In this document: positions 7,975 to 16,485 of the stretch, piece after piece
Numbering within the stretch: position 1 is the first letter of the stretch
Layout of the letters: each line of letters opens with the position of its first letter
NCBI RefSeq assembly: GCF_029968015.1
Contig: NZ_JASCIS010000005.1
Coordinates: 124,001 to 188,000, forward strand
Source: Streptomyces luteolus
Lineage (GTDB): Bacteria > Actinomycetota > Actinomycetes > Streptomycetales > Streptomycetaceae
DNA length: 64,000 nt
Direction: 5' to 3'
The notes under the pieces: generated by a model
Databases searched by the model: none
Seen by the model: only the letters and a program-made list of their open reading frames with translations
Told to the model about the DNA's origin: nothing
Position numbers and translations under genes: made by a program

Positions 7975-8326
7975 GCACGCAGCGTGCCCGGTCCGGAGTC
8001 CTCGTCGTCCGGGTCGGCGCGGTCGAAGCGGTAGTCGGAGACGGTGACGGTGACGCCGCCGCCGCCGCCGGTGAGCGTGGACTGAGACGGCCACTCCGAA
8101 CTCTTCGAGCGCGCAGGCGACTTCGTATCGCGACTTCATCGGTTCGCTCGCGTACTCGGCGCAGTCCTCCAGCAGGCTCCCGGCCGTCTCCCGGCCGTCT
8201 CCCTGCCGTCTCCCGGCCGTCTCCCTGCCGTCTCCCGACCGGCTCCTCGGTGATCATTCCGAGGTCGGTGAGCGCGCTCGCCAGCCGTACGTCACAGCTG
8301 TGTTGGAAAGCCCGCGCAGAGAACCC
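7975..8326 (-). pseudogene. Decayed gene with an internal 11-bp tandem array (unrecognised family)
   Basis: Three minus-strand segments in different frames join into one plausible protein. The first, right after the ROK stop, reads RAFQHSCDVRLASALTDLGM. After the array comes SLLEDCAEYASEPMKSRYEV, then ACALEEFGVAV. After a second shift comes VTVTVSDYRFDRADPDDEDS and GPGTLRA. The first shift coincides with five tandem copies of an 11-bp unit (GGGAGACGGCM, about 8178-8232); losing two or all five copies would restore the frame. The second shift is near 8082-8088. I do not recognise the family. The stretch has no intact gene on either strand. Confidence 0.55.
8178..8232 (-). repeat. Five copies of an 11-bp tandem unit
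   Basis: The minus strand reads GGGAGACGGCA and GGGAGACGGCC in alternation, five units in all. Eleven is not a multiple of three, so each copy gained or lost shifts the frame of the surrounding remnant. Confidence 0.85.
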
Positions 8327-9292
8327 TCAGGCCCCGCCGCCCACCACCATGTCCCGCCGCCGCTCCGGCGCCCCGAGGGCCGCGGCCGCCGCGCCGATCA
8401 GTCCGGCGTCCGTGCCGGTGACAGCCGGGGTCACGGTCAGGCCGCTGACGAAGGAGAGCGTGGCGTAGTCGCGCAGCGCGCGGCGCAGCGGGACGAACAG
8501 GACATCGCCCGCCTTGGCCACTCCCCCGCCGATCACCGCGATGTCGATCTCCACGAGTGTGGCCGTCGCGGCGATCCCGGCCGCGAGCGCCTGGGCGGCG
8601 CGCTCGAAGGAGGCGCGCGCCACGGGGTCCCCCGCGCGGGCCGCCGCGGCGACCGCGGCCGCGGAGCTGTCGCCGTCCGGCCCCGGAACCCAGCCGTCGC
8701 GCACGGCTCGGCGCGCGATGTTCGGCCCGCTGGCGATCCGCTCCACGCAACCGCGCGCCCCGCACGGACACGGATCGCCGTCCAGGTCCACGCTGATGTG
8801 GCCGATGTGCCCGGCGTTGCCCGTAGGGCCCGGGTGCAGCCGCCCGCCGAGGACCAGGCCGCCGCCGACACCCGTCGAGACGACCATGCACAGCGCGTTG
8901 TCGTACCCCTGCGCGGCGCCCTGCCAGTGCTCGGCGGCGGTGATGGCCACACCGTCGCCGATCAGCTCCACGGGCAGCCCGCCGCTCGCCGCGATCACGC
9001 GCTCGACCAGCGGAAAGCCGCGCCAGCCCGGGACGTTGACCGGGCTGACCGTGCCCTTCGACGCGTCGACGGGGCCGGCGCTGCCGATGCCGAGCGCGCG
9101 GGCCCGCGGCCAGTGCGACGAGGTGGACAGCTCAGCGACCACGGCCTCGACGGCCCGCATCACGGTCTCGCCGTCCTCCTGCGCCGGGGTCGGGCGCTGG
9201 GCCCGCACAAGGATCCGCCCGCGCAGGTCCACCAGCGCACCAGCGATCTTGGTGCCGCCGATGTCGAGCGCGGCGACGATGTCGTTCTGCAT
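8327..9292 (-). CDS. ROK-family sugar kinase (glucokinase-like)
   Basis: A 321-residue protein with the N-terminal phosphate-1 motif DIGGTKIAGALVD, the conserved GNAGHIGHI motif and the ROK zinc motif CPCGARGCVE. Such proteins phosphorylate glucose, N-acetylhexosamines or other sugars with ATP. There is no N-terminal helix-turn-helix, so it is a kinase rather than a ROK repressor. ATG 9292 has the ribosome site AGGAGA. It is divergent from a LacI regulator, and the two share the GACAACGTTGTC operator, so that regulator probably controls it. Sugar specificity is not visible. Confidence 0.9.
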   Translation of the reverse strand: MQNDIVAALDIGGTKIAGALVDLRGRILVRAQRPTPAQEDGETVMRAVEAVVAELSTSSHWPRARALGIGSAGPVDASKGTVSPVNVPGWRGFPLVERVIAASGGLPVELIGDGVAITAAEHWQGAAQGYDNALCMVVSTGVGGGLVLGGRLHPGPTGNAGHIGHISVDLDGDPCPCGARGCVERIASGPNIARRAVRDGWVPGPDGDSSAAAVAAAARAGDPVARASFERAAQALAAGIAATATLVEIDIAVIGGGVAKAGDVLFVPLRRALRDYATLSFVSGLTVTPAVTGTDAGLIGAAAAALGAPERRRDMVVGGGA

Positions 9293-9307
9293 CAGAGTCG
9301 GATCTCC

Positions 9308-9370
9308 TGGTCGTTCCGCTGGTCGTTCCGTTGGTCGTTCTGCTGGGCGTTCCGCTGGGCGTTCCGCTGG
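9308..9370 (-). repeat. 12-nt tandem array in the leader of the ROK gene
   Basis: Five units of TGGTCGTTCCGC (with variants TGGTCGTTCTGC and TGGGCGTTCCGC) lie directly upstream of the ROK ribosome site, between it and the operator at 9403. They would fall in the transcript leader. Confidence 0.85.
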
Positions 9371-9402
9371 TGGGGGATCTACGAACAGTCTCCACCGAGA
9401 CT

Positions 9403-9414
9403 GACAACGTTGTC
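9403..9414. promoter_or_regulatory. LacI-type operator between ROK kinase and LacI genes
   Basis: GACAACGTTGTC is a perfect 12-bp palindrome with the central CG typical of LacI-family sites. It lies between the divergent genes, next to a TAGGCT box (9415-9420) that could be a -10 for the regulator gene. Autoregulation and control of the ROK gene are inferred. Confidence 0.8.
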
Positions 9415-9508
9415 TAGGCTCTATGCTCGACGGCACAGCCGTCGAACCCGCCGCCCCCGACCCGCCGAGCCCCACGGGGCGCCGTTGCACCAGAACAGGA
9501 CAGCACAC

Positions 9509-10543
9509 GTGGCCGAGACCGCCCGACCCGAGCACCGCTACGGCAACCGTCCCACGATGAAGGACGTCGCAGCCCGCGCCGGCGTCGGCCTGAAGACGGT
9601 GTCCCGCGTCGTCAACGGCGAACCCGGCGTCACGCCCGACACCGAGCGCCGCGTCCAGGAAGCCATCGAGGCGCTCGGATTCAGGCGCAACGACAGTGCC
9701 CGGGTCCTGCGCAAGGGTCGCACGGCCAGCATCGGTCTCGTACTGGAGGACCTCGCCGACCCGTTCTACGGCCCGCTCAGCCGCGCCGTCGAGGAGGTCG
9801 CCCGCGCGCACGGCGCCCTGCTCATCAACGGCTCCAGCGCCGAAGACCCGGACCGCGAACAGGAGTTGGTGCTCGCCCTGTGCGCGCGCCGGGTCGACGG
9901 GCTCGTGGTGATCCCGGCCGGTGACGACCACCGCTATCTGGAGCCGGAGCTCAAGGCGGGCGTCGCCACGGTCTTCGTGGACCGCCCGGCCGGGCGGATC
10001 GACGCGGACGTGGTGCTCTCGGACAACTTCGGCGGCGCGCGCGACGGCGTGGCCCATCTGATCGCGCACGGCCACCGCAGGATCGGCTTCATCGGCGACC
10101 AGCCCCGTATCCACACGGCCGCCGAGCGCCTGCGCGGCTATCGCGCCGCGATGACGGAGGCCGGGCTTCCGGTGCACGACTCCTGGGTCTCGCTCGGCTC
10201 CACGGCACCGGAGCGGGTCCGCTCGGCGGCCGAGGCCATACTCTCCGGGCCCGAGCCGGTCACGGCGATCTTCGCGGGCAACAACCGCGTGACGGTCACG
10301 GTCGTACGGGTCCTCGCCGACCTCGACCGCCCGGTGGCCCTGGTCGGCTTCGACGACTTCGAGCTGGCCGACATGCTGCGCCCGGGCGTGACGGTGATCG
10401 CCCAGGACGCCGCGGCGTTGGGCCGTACGGCGGCGGAGCGCCTGTTCCACCGGCTCGACGGCGCGCCCGACACCGCCCAGCGCTTCGAGCTGAGCACCCG
10501 CCTGATCAGGCGCGGGTCGGGGGAATTGCCTCCGGCGGGCTGA
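9509..10543 (+). CDS. LacI-family transcriptional regulator
   Basis: A 344-residue repressor starting at GTG 9509 with AGGAC upstream. The helix-turn-helix is TMKDVAARAGVGLKTVSRVV followed by the hinge region, and the effector domain is of the periplasmic-binding type (GLVLEDLADPFYGPL, VALVGFDDFELADML). Ligand is probably a sugar handled by the adjacent ROK kinase. Downstream lies a GC-rich palindromic repeat block before the convergent protein kinase gene, likely acting as terminator. Confidence 0.93.
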   Translation: MAETARPEHRYGNRPTMKDVAARAGVGLKTVSRVVNGEPGVTPDTERRVQEAIEALGFRRNDSARVLRKGRTASIGLVLEDLADPFYGPLSRAVEEVARAHGALLINGSSAEDPDREQELVLALCARRVDGLVVIPAGDDHRYLEPELKAGVATVFVDRPAGRIDADVVLSDNFGGARDGVAHLIAHGHRRIGFIGDQPRIHTAAERLRGYRAAMTEAGLPVHDSWVSLGSTAPERVRSAAEAILSGPEPVTAIFAGNNRVTVTVVRVLADLDRPVALVGFDDFELADMLRPGVTVIAQDAAALGRTAAERLFHRLDGAPDTAQRFELSTRLIRRGSGELPPAG

Positions 10544-10574
10544 GGCGCGGACGGGACGAGCGAGTCGCGGCGCT

Positions 10575-10745
10575 TCGGGGGCTCCGCCCCCGGACCCCCT
10601 CCCTCAAGCTCTCGGCTTCGCTCGAGCAGGGGGGACCCCCATCTCAATCGCCGGAGGGGCTGAGAATTCAGCCCGTCCGGCGATTGAGGACGAGCGCCTC
10701 AGCGCGATACGGGGTCCGGGGCGGAGCCCCGGGATGGGGGGCCGG
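10575..10745. repeat. Dispersed GC-rich palindrome block (terminator-like)
   Basis: Nested inverted repeats fill most of the 363-bp gap between convergent genes. The inner pair is at 10643-10663 and 10668-10688 (CTCAATCGCCGGAGGGGCTGA and its near-complement). The outer pair is GGGGGCTCCGCCCCCGGACC near 10577 and GGTCCGGGGCGGAGCCCC near 10712. Related blocks occur at 27.2, 40.1, 58.0 and 63.3 kb. No gene is seen between 10544 and 10906. Confidence 0.8.
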
Positions 10746-10906
10746 GGGCGCAGCCGAAGAACAGCCCCTGGGACAACCGCCCGCACCCGAGCCGACCCGC
10801 CACGAACCCTGCAAACATGGCCCCGACGCCGCACGCCCGGAGTGGAACTAGGAGGGCGGCAGACCGTACGCAGCACGTCACCCGGCCACCGCGGCCAACC
10901 GGCCGT

Positions 10907-12730
10907 TCAGCAGACCGGCAACCCGGGCAGGGGCTTGTCGTTCTCGCCGCCCTTGATGTAGACGTCGCTGACGAACACGTTCGTGTTGCCGCTGTCGTCG
11001 TCGGTCTTGGCCCACCAGACGTTCGTCCAGCCCTGGTAGGTCTCGCGGCGGCCCAGGTTCTGCTGGCAGTAGAAGTAGTTGGTGCCCGCGTTGAGGACGC
11101 CCGCCTTGGCGCCGGACGCCGTGTACGAGTCGGCCGTGCGCCAGACGTCGCAGTTGTACTTGCCGCCGCCCGCGGGGTGGCAGACCGGGGCCGGTTCTCC
11201 GCCGCCGCCCGAGGAGCCGGACGAGCCGGAGCCTCCGGAGGCGCCGCCGGAGCCACCCGACGTACCGCCCGAATCGCCGCCCGTGGAGCTGCCGCCGTCC
11301 GAGCCGCCGTCCGCTCCTCCGTCGGAGCCGCCGCTCGTGGTGCCGCCGTCGCCCGCGGGCTTCGAGGCGTCCTCGTCGGGCTTGTCCTCGGAGCCGTCCG
11401 GTGAACTCGACGAGGGGGAGGGTGAGTTGGCGCCCTGCTCGGTCGGCTCGGGCTTGCCCGACGCGCTCGGGCCCGCCTCCTTCGACGGGTACTCGGGCGC
11501 GTTCGGCCCTCCGCTGCCGCCCGCCTCGACGCGCTTCCCGTCTCCCCCGGCCAGCCACACGTACCCACCGCCGCCCGCCGCGAGGACCGCGAGCACCGCC
11601 GCGGCGACGATCAGCGTACGGCGGCGCCCCCGCTGGGCCGGGGCGCCGGGGACCGGAGTGACCAGCGGGGTGTCCGAGCCGCCCGGGGTGTCCGCGCCGT
11701 GCGCGGCGAACGGGCCCGGTTCGTACGGGCCATGGGGTGACTGCGGCCCGCCGCCGACCGGCGAGGGCGTGACCGGGAAGCCGCCGGAGCCGACCGTCGG
11801 CGCGCCGTGCACGGGCGGGACGCCGGGCGTGGGCCGGGCGCCGGGGCGCAGCACCGTGGTGTCGTCGTCCCGGTCCGACTCGGCGACGGCGGTGAGGAGC
11901 CGGACGGCCGTCTCGGCGTCGGGGCGGGCCTGCGGGTCCTTCGCCATGAGCTGCTGGAGGACCGGCGCGAGGGGACCGGCCTGGACCGGGGCGGGCAGCG
12001 GTTCGCTGACGATCGCGGTGAGCGTCGACCACGTGGACGTGCGGCGGAAGGGGGCATTGCCCTCGACCGTGCCGTAGAGCGTCGCGCCGAGGGCCCAGAT
12101 GTCGGAGGCCGGGCCCGGCTCGTGGCCCTGGGCGCGCTCGGGCGCCAAGTAGTCGAGGGAGCCGACGAGTTCGCCGCTGCGGGTGAGGTTGGTGGAGTTG
12201 CCGTCCCCCGGGTCGTCCACCATGGCGATGCCGAAGTCGGTGAGGACGACGCGCCCGCCGCGCTCCAGGAGGACGTTGCCCGGCTTGACGTCGCGGTGCA
12301 GGACGCCCGCCTGGTGGGCGGCTGCGAGCGCCTCCATCACCTTGGCGCCGATGGCCGCGGCCTCGCGCGGCGGGAGCGTGCCGCGCTCGCGCAGGACGTC
12401 GTCCAGGGACGGGCCGTCGACCAGCTCCATGACGATCAGCGGGCGGCCGTCGACCTCCGCCACGTCGTGCACGGCGATGACGCCGGTGTGCCGGACCCGG
12501 GCGGCGGCTCTGGCCTCGCGCTGCATACGGGTGCGGAGCGCGGCCAGCTCGGTCGCGGCCGCGTCCGTGAACGTACGCAGCTCCTTGACGGCGACCGGGC
12601 GGCCGAGGACCTCGTCGACAGCCCGCCAGACGATGCCCATGCCGCCGCGGCCGAGCTGCTCCTGGACGCGGTACCGGCCCGCGAGCAGGCGGCCGGCGCC
12701 GTCACCCTGTTGGTTCTCCCCCGAAGCCAC
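10907..12730 (-). CDS. Transmembrane serine/threonine protein kinase
   Basis: A 607-residue PknB-type kinase. The kinase domain spans about residues 18-280 with GRGGMGIVW (P-loop), VAVKEL (Lys), HRDVKPGNVLL (catalytic loop), DFGIA (metal) and YLAPERAQG. A Pro/Gly-rich juxtamembrane stretch leads to one membrane helix (LIVAAAVLAVLAAGGGGYVW). Outside is a long Ser/Gly/Asp linker and a C-terminal ~95-residue domain with four Cys (PVCHPAGGGKYNCDVW and onward to LPGLPVC). No PASTA repeats are present. The ectodomain presumably senses an extracellular signal. It is transcribed alone. Confidence 0.93.
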   Translation of the reverse strand: MASGENQQGDGAGRLLAGRYRVQEQLGRGGMGIVWRAVDEVLGRPVAVKELRTFTDAAATELAALRTRMQREARAAARVRHTGVIAVHDVAEVDGRPLIVMELVDGPSLDDVLRERGTLPPREAAAIGAKVMEALAAAHQAGVLHRDVKPGNVLLERGGRVVLTDFGIAMVDDPGDGNSTNLTRSGELVGSLDYLAPERAQGHEPGPASDIWALGATLYGTVEGNAPFRRTSTWSTLTAIVSEPLPAPVQAGPLAPVLQQLMAKDPQARPDAETAVRLLTAVAESDRDDDTTVLRPGARPTPGVPPVHGAPTVGSGGFPVTPSPVGGGPQSPHGPYEPGPFAAHGADTPGGSDTPLVTPVPGAPAQRGRRRTLIVAAAVLAVLAAGGGGYVWLAGGDGKRVEAGGSGGPNAPEYPSKEAGPSASGKPEPTEQGANSPSPSSSSPDGSEDKPDEDASKPAGDGGTTSGGSDGGADGGSDGGSSTGGDSGGTSGGSGGASGGSGSSGSSGGGGEPAPVCHPAGGGKYNCDVWRTADSYTASGAKAGVLNAGTNYFYCQQNLGRRETYQGWTNVWWAKTDDDSGNTNVFVSDVYIKGGENDKPLPGLPVC

Positions 12731-12823
12731 CGCTGCCCCGCTCCTCTGTACGGCCTACTGCTGCACGGCCTGCTGCCAAGACGCGTACAGACTAAGGGGC
12801 GGCGGTGACACCGCGTGCGGCCG

Positions 12824-14113
12824 TTACTGGGCCGATGCCGTGAGGGCCGCGCGGCGCGGCGAGGAGAAGCCTTCGAGGTCGGCTCGGGTCAGACCGGTGA
12901 GGCGGGCGACCTCGGCGATGTCGAGGGCGCCGCAGTCGAGGCCGCGCAGCAGGTAGCCGCTGAGGGCCTTGGCGGTGGCGGGCTCGTCCGCGATGTCACC
13001 CTCGACGTGGTTCGCATAGGCGGAGAGGCGCTTGCCGGCGGCCTCGAAGCCCTCGCGGTAGAAGGCGAACACGGCGGCGTACCGGGTGGGGATGTGCGCC
13101 GGGTGCATGTCCCAGCCCTGGTAGTACGCGCGGGCCAGGGCGCGCCTGGTCAGGCCGTAGTGCAGCTTCCAGGCCTCGTGGACGTGGGCGGTGGAGCCGA
13201 CCGGCAGGACGTTGGTGGAGCCGTCGGAGACGCGGACGCCGGTGCCGGCGGCGGCGACCTGCATGATCGCCTTGGCGTGGTCGGCGGCCGGGTGGTCGCT
13301 GGCCTGGTAGGCGGCGGAGACGCCGAGGCAGGCGCTGTAGTCGAAGGTGCCGTAGTGCAGGCCGGTGGCGCGGCCCTCGGCGGCGTCGATCATGCGGGCG
13401 ACGTTGGCGGTGCCGTCGGCGGCGAGGATGGACTGGCTGGTCTCGATCTGGATCTCGAAGCCGATCCGGCCCGCCTCCAGGCCGCGGGCCTTCTCGAACT
13501 CCTCGACGAGCCGCACCATCGCGGTGACCTGCTCGGTGTACGTCACCTTCGGCAGGGTCAGGACGAGTCCCTCGGGCAGGCCGCCGGCCTCCATCAGGCC
13601 GGTGAGGAAGACGTCGAGCGTGCGGATGCCGCGGTCGCGGACCGGGGACTCCATGCACTTCATGCGGATGCCCATGTACGGGGAGGCGGTGCCGTTCTCG
13701 TACGCCTCGGCGATGATGCGGGCGGCGCGGGCGGCGTCGTGGTCTTCGTCCTTGCCCTTGTAGCCGTCCTCGAAGTCGACGCGGAGGTCTTCAATCGGCT
13801 CGCGCTCCAGCTTGGCGCGCACGCGCGCGTAGACCGGCTCGGCCAGTTCGTCGCTCAGGCCGACGGCCTCGGCGAAGGTGGCGGCGTCCGGGGCGTGCTC
13901 GTCGAGGGCGGCCAGGGCCTTGTCGCCCCAGCTGCGGATGGTGTCCGCGGCGAAGACCTCACCCGGTACGTACACGGTGTGGACCGGCTGGCGGGTGCCT
14001 GGGTCTCCGGGGTAGCGGCGCTCCAACTCGGCGTCCACCGGGGCGAGGGACGCGCTGATGCCCTCGCTGACCGCGCCCGCGAGGCTCGTCGCCACCTGCT
14101 CTTGCTGACCCAT
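12824..14113 (-). CDS. DUF6986 / HpcH-HpaI aldolase-superfamily protein
   Basis: A 429-residue protein with a TIM-barrel aldolase/citrate-lyase signature: ED­LRVDFEDGYK, GLVLTLPKVTY, GFEIQIETSQSILA and GLHYGTFDYSA. Related Streptomyces proteins are annotated as DUF6986 and often treated as CoA-ester lyase or malate-synthase relatives; the substrate is not known. ATG 14113 is chosen over GTG 14128 because GGAGGGTG/AAGG lies just upstream of it. A perfect TTCCG-N5-CGGAA palindrome sits 25 bp upstream and may be its operator. Confidence 0.8.
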   Translation of the reverse strand: MGQQEQVATSLAGAVSEGISASLAPVDAELERRYPGDPGTRQPVHTVYVPGEVFAADTIRSWGDKALAALDEHAPDAATFAEAVGLSDELAEPVYARVRAKLEREPIEDLRVDFEDGYKGKDEDHDAARAARIIAEAYENGTASPYMGIRMKCMESPVRDRGIRTLDVFLTGLMEAGGLPEGLVLTLPKVTYTEQVTAMVRLVEEFEKARGLEAGRIGFEIQIETSQSILAADGTANVARMIDAAEGRATGLHYGTFDYSACLGVSAAYQASDHPAADHAKAIMQVAAAGTGVRVSDGSTNVLPVGSTAHVHEAWKLHYGLTRRALARAYYQGWDMHPAHIPTRYAAVFAFYREGFEAAGKRLSAYANHVEGDIADEPATAKALSGYLLRGLDCGALDIAEVARLTGLTRADLEGFSSPRRAALTASAQ

Positions 14114-14137
14114 CCTTACACCCTCCACGTCACGTTT

Positions 14138-14152
14138 TTCCGCTGCACGGAA
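14138..14152. promoter_or_regulatory. Candidate operator of the DUF6986 gene
   Basis: TTCCG-CTGCA-CGGAA, a perfect 5-bp-arm palindrome 25 bp before the ATG. IclR-type regulators of purine or glyoxylate metabolism use comparable sites, but assignment is inference. The rest of the 358-bp gap (14114-14471) holds no gene, only the terminator at 14429. Confidence 0.5.
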
Positions 14153-14428
14153 TCAACAATCCGTATGGTGAAGTTATCTGTGTACCTTCCACCTGGTCAA
14201 CACCCCCCTTTCTCCCCGGACCTGCACCGTTCACCACTCCGGTCCCGATCCGTTCACCACGCCCCTTCGAGGATGCCCTGCCTTCAGGCGGGAGAACCAA
14301 GGGGCGGCGCCGGGAGGTCGCCGCTGGTCGGGCATGCCCCGTCAAACTCCCCGGAACGATCCAGTTCCCGAGCGACCATCTGCCCCTACAGGCGACGCTC
14401 ACGCTCGCGTAGCCGTACGGGGACGCGC

Positions 14429-14458
14429 GAAGGCCCCCGGGCGGTCCCGGGGGCCTTC
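14429..14458 (-). terminator. Hairpin terminator after etfA
   Basis: Perfect 13-bp arms GAAGGCCCCCGGG and CCCGGGGGCCTTC around a 4-nt loop, 14 bp downstream of the etfA stop on the minus strand. No long T tract follows, as is common in high-GC actinobacteria. Confidence 0.85.
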
Positions 14459-14471
14459 GGTGCGAACAGGC

Positions 14472-15434
14472 TCAGCCCTTGCGGGTGTTGACCTCTTCGG
14501 TGAGCTGCGGGACGACCTCGAAGAGGTCGCCGACCACGCCGTAGTCGACCAGGTCGAAGATCGGGGCCTCGGCGTCCTTGTTGATCGCCACGATCGTCTT
14601 CGACGTCTGCATACCGGCACGGTGCTGGATCGCACCCGAGATGCCGGACGCGATGTACAGCTGCGGGGACACGCTCTTACCGGTCTGGCCGACCTGGTTC
14701 GAGTGCGGGTACCAGCCCGCGTCCACCGCGGCACGCGAGGCACCGACGGCCGCACCGAGCGAGTCGGCGAGGGCCTCGATGATCGCGAAGTTCTCCGCGC
14801 CGTTGACGCCACGGCCACCGGAGACCACGATCGCGGCCTCGGTCAGCTCCGGACGACCGGTCGACTCACGCGGCGTACGCGCGACGACCTTCGTACCGGT
14901 CGCGGCGTCCGAGAAGGACACGGCCAGGGCCTCAACCGCACCCGCGGCCGGAGCGGCCTCCACGGCAGCCGAGTTCGGCTTGACCGTGATGACCGGAGTG
15001 CCCTGCGTGATGCGGGACTTGGTGGTGAAGGAAGCTGCGAACGCGGACTGCGTCGCGACCGGGCCCTCGTCACCCGCCTCCAGGTCGACGGCGTCGGTGA
15101 TGATGCCGGACTTGATACGGACCGCCAGACGCGCGGCGATCTCCTTGCCCTCGGCGGAGGACGGCACCAGGACGGCGGCCGGGGACACGGCCTCGTACGC
15201 GGCCTGCAGCGCGTCCACCTTCGGCACGACGAGGTAGTCGGCGAACTCGGCGGAGTCGTTGGTGAGGACCTTGACCGCACCGTGCTCGGCGAGCGCGGCG
15301 GCGGTGTCGGCGGCGCCGTTGCCCAGCGCGACGGCGACGGGCTCGCCGATGCGACGGGCCAGGGTCAGCAGTTCAAGGGTGGGCTTGCGGACGGCACCGT
15401 CCACGTGGTCGACGTAGACCAGAACTTCAGCCAT
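14472..15434 (-). CDS. etfA: Electron transfer flavoprotein subunit alpha
   Basis: A 320-residue protein starting MAEVLVYVDHVDG. The C-terminal FAD domain has VVSGGRGVNGAENF, GASRAAVDAGWYPHSNQVGQTG, LYIASGISGAIQH and AINKDAEAPIF, all canonical for ETF-alpha. With the beta subunit it carries electrons from acyl-CoA dehydrogenases to the quinone pool. It lies 64 bp downstream of etfB on the same strand, in an operon ending at the hairpin at 14429. Confidence 0.97.
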   Translation of the reverse strand: MAEVLVYVDHVDGAVRKPTLELLTLARRIGEPVAVALGNGAADTAAALAEHGAVKVLTNDSAEFADYLVVPKVDALQAAYEAVSPAAVLVPSSAEGKEIAARLAVRIKSGIITDAVDLEAGDEGPVATQSAFAASFTTKSRITQGTPVITVKPNSAAVEAAPAAGAVEALAVSFSDAATGTKVVARTPRESTGRPELTEAAIVVSGGRGVNGAENFAIIEALADSLGAAVGASRAAVDAGWYPHSNQVGQTGKSVSPQLYIASGISGAIQHRAGMQTSKTIVAINKDAEAPIFDLVDYGVVGDLFEVVPQLTEEVNTRKG

Positions 15435-15498
15435 GGGACTTCTTCTCTCCTGCGTTGCGAAGAAAAACGGTGAGGGGCTTGACCGGGCTCTGCGGGGC

Positions 15499-16293
15499 TC
15501 AGATGAACTTCTGGCCCGCGAGGAACTCGGCCAGCTGCTTGCCGCCCGCCCCCTCGTCCTTGACGATCGTGCCCGCGGTACGGGCCGGACGCTCCGTGGC
15601 CTCGTCGACCTTGGTCCAGGCACCCTCCAGGCCGACTTCCTCGGCCTCGATGTCCAGGTCGTCCAGGTCAAGGGACTCCACCGGCTTCTTCTTGGCGGCC
15701 ATGATGCCCTTGAACGACGGGTAGCGGGCCTCGCCCGACTGGTCCGTCACCGACACGACGGCCGGAAGCGCGGCCTCCAGCTGCTCGGACGCGGTGTCAC
15801 CGTCACGACGGCCCTTGACCGTACCGTTGGGGCCTCCCTCGACCGAGACCTCGGAGAGCAGCGTGACCTGCGGGACGCCGAGGCGCTCCGCGAGGATCGC
15901 CGGCAGCACACCCATGGTGCCGTCGGTGGACGCCATACCGGCGATGACCAGGTCGTAACCCGTCTTCTCGATCGCCTTGGCGAGCACCAGGGACGTACCC
16001 ATGACGTCGGTGCCGTGCAGGTCGTCGTCCTCGACGTGCACGGCCTTGTCGGCGCCCATGGACAGCGCCTTGCGCAGCGCGTCCTTGGCGTCCTCCGGAC
16101 CGACCGTCAGGACGGTGATCTCCGCGTCATCGGCCTCGTCGGCAATCTGCAGGGCCTGCTCGACCGCGTACTCGTCGAGCTCCGACAGCAGGCCGTCGAC
16201 ATCGTCGCGGTCGACGGTCAGGTCATCGGTGAAGTGCCGGTCGCCGGTGGCGTCGGGCACGTACTTCACACAGACAACGATCCTCAAGCTCAC
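15499..16293 (-). CDS. etfB: Electron transfer flavoprotein subunit beta
   Basis: A 264-residue protein with the ETF-beta N-terminus RIVVCVKYVPD, the AMP-binding region (LTVGPEDAKDALRKALSMGAD) and the signature VAGMASTDG-like stretch VIAGMASTDGTMGVLPA. It forms the ETF heterodimer with EtfA. GTG 16293 is preceded by AGGAGA. The upstream region holds the sequence TGTTACTTGC shared with the acyl-CoA dehydrogenase promoter at 39.3 kb, which suggests shared control by a fatty-acid regulator. Confidence 0.97.
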   Translation of the reverse strand: MSLRIVVCVKYVPDATGDRHFTDDLTVDRDDVDGLLSELDEYAVEQALQIADEADDAEITVLTVGPEDAKDALRKALSMGADKAVHVEDDDLHGTDVMGTSLVLAKAIEKTGYDLVIAGMASTDGTMGVLPAILAERLGVPQVTLLSEVSVEGGPNGTVKGRRDGDTASEQLEAALPAVVSVTDQSGEARYPSFKGIMAAKKKPVESLDLDDLDIEAEEVGLEGAWTKVDEATERPARTAGTIVKDEGAGGKQLAEFLAGQKFI

Positions 16294-16401
16294 GCCGGCT
16301 CTCCTACTGCATCGTCATTTCTGGGCTGCTGCCTTATTACAGGCAGCATAGGCGCCTGAAGAGGCGGATCCCGGTCGGGGCGACCCGCGCTCCGATCGAA
16401 A

Positions 16402-16447
16402 TGTTACTTGCTAGTACATCCACTACCTGCCCATTAAGCAAGCGCTC
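16402..16447 (-). promoter_or_regulatory. Candidate regulatory region of etfBA
   Basis: Contains TGTTACTTGC (16402-16411), the palindrome TACT-N4-AGTA overlapping it, and 20 bp further AAGCAAGCGCTCAGCA (minus strand TGAGCGCTTGCTT), all in the 192-bp gap before etfB. The decamer recurs in the same orientation in the operator of the acyl-CoA dehydrogenase at 39293. The regulator is not identified. Confidence 0.5.
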
Positions 16448-16485
16448 AGCACTGTGACGTTGCCAACGCCGGGCGGGCCGCGGAC

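Noticed and set aside
8327-10450. A 707-codon minus-strand frame spanning the ROK gene and the LacI gene
   Set aside because: Only its first part, up to 9292, is the ROK kinase; the rest is antisense to lacI and passes through the operator and a tandem array.
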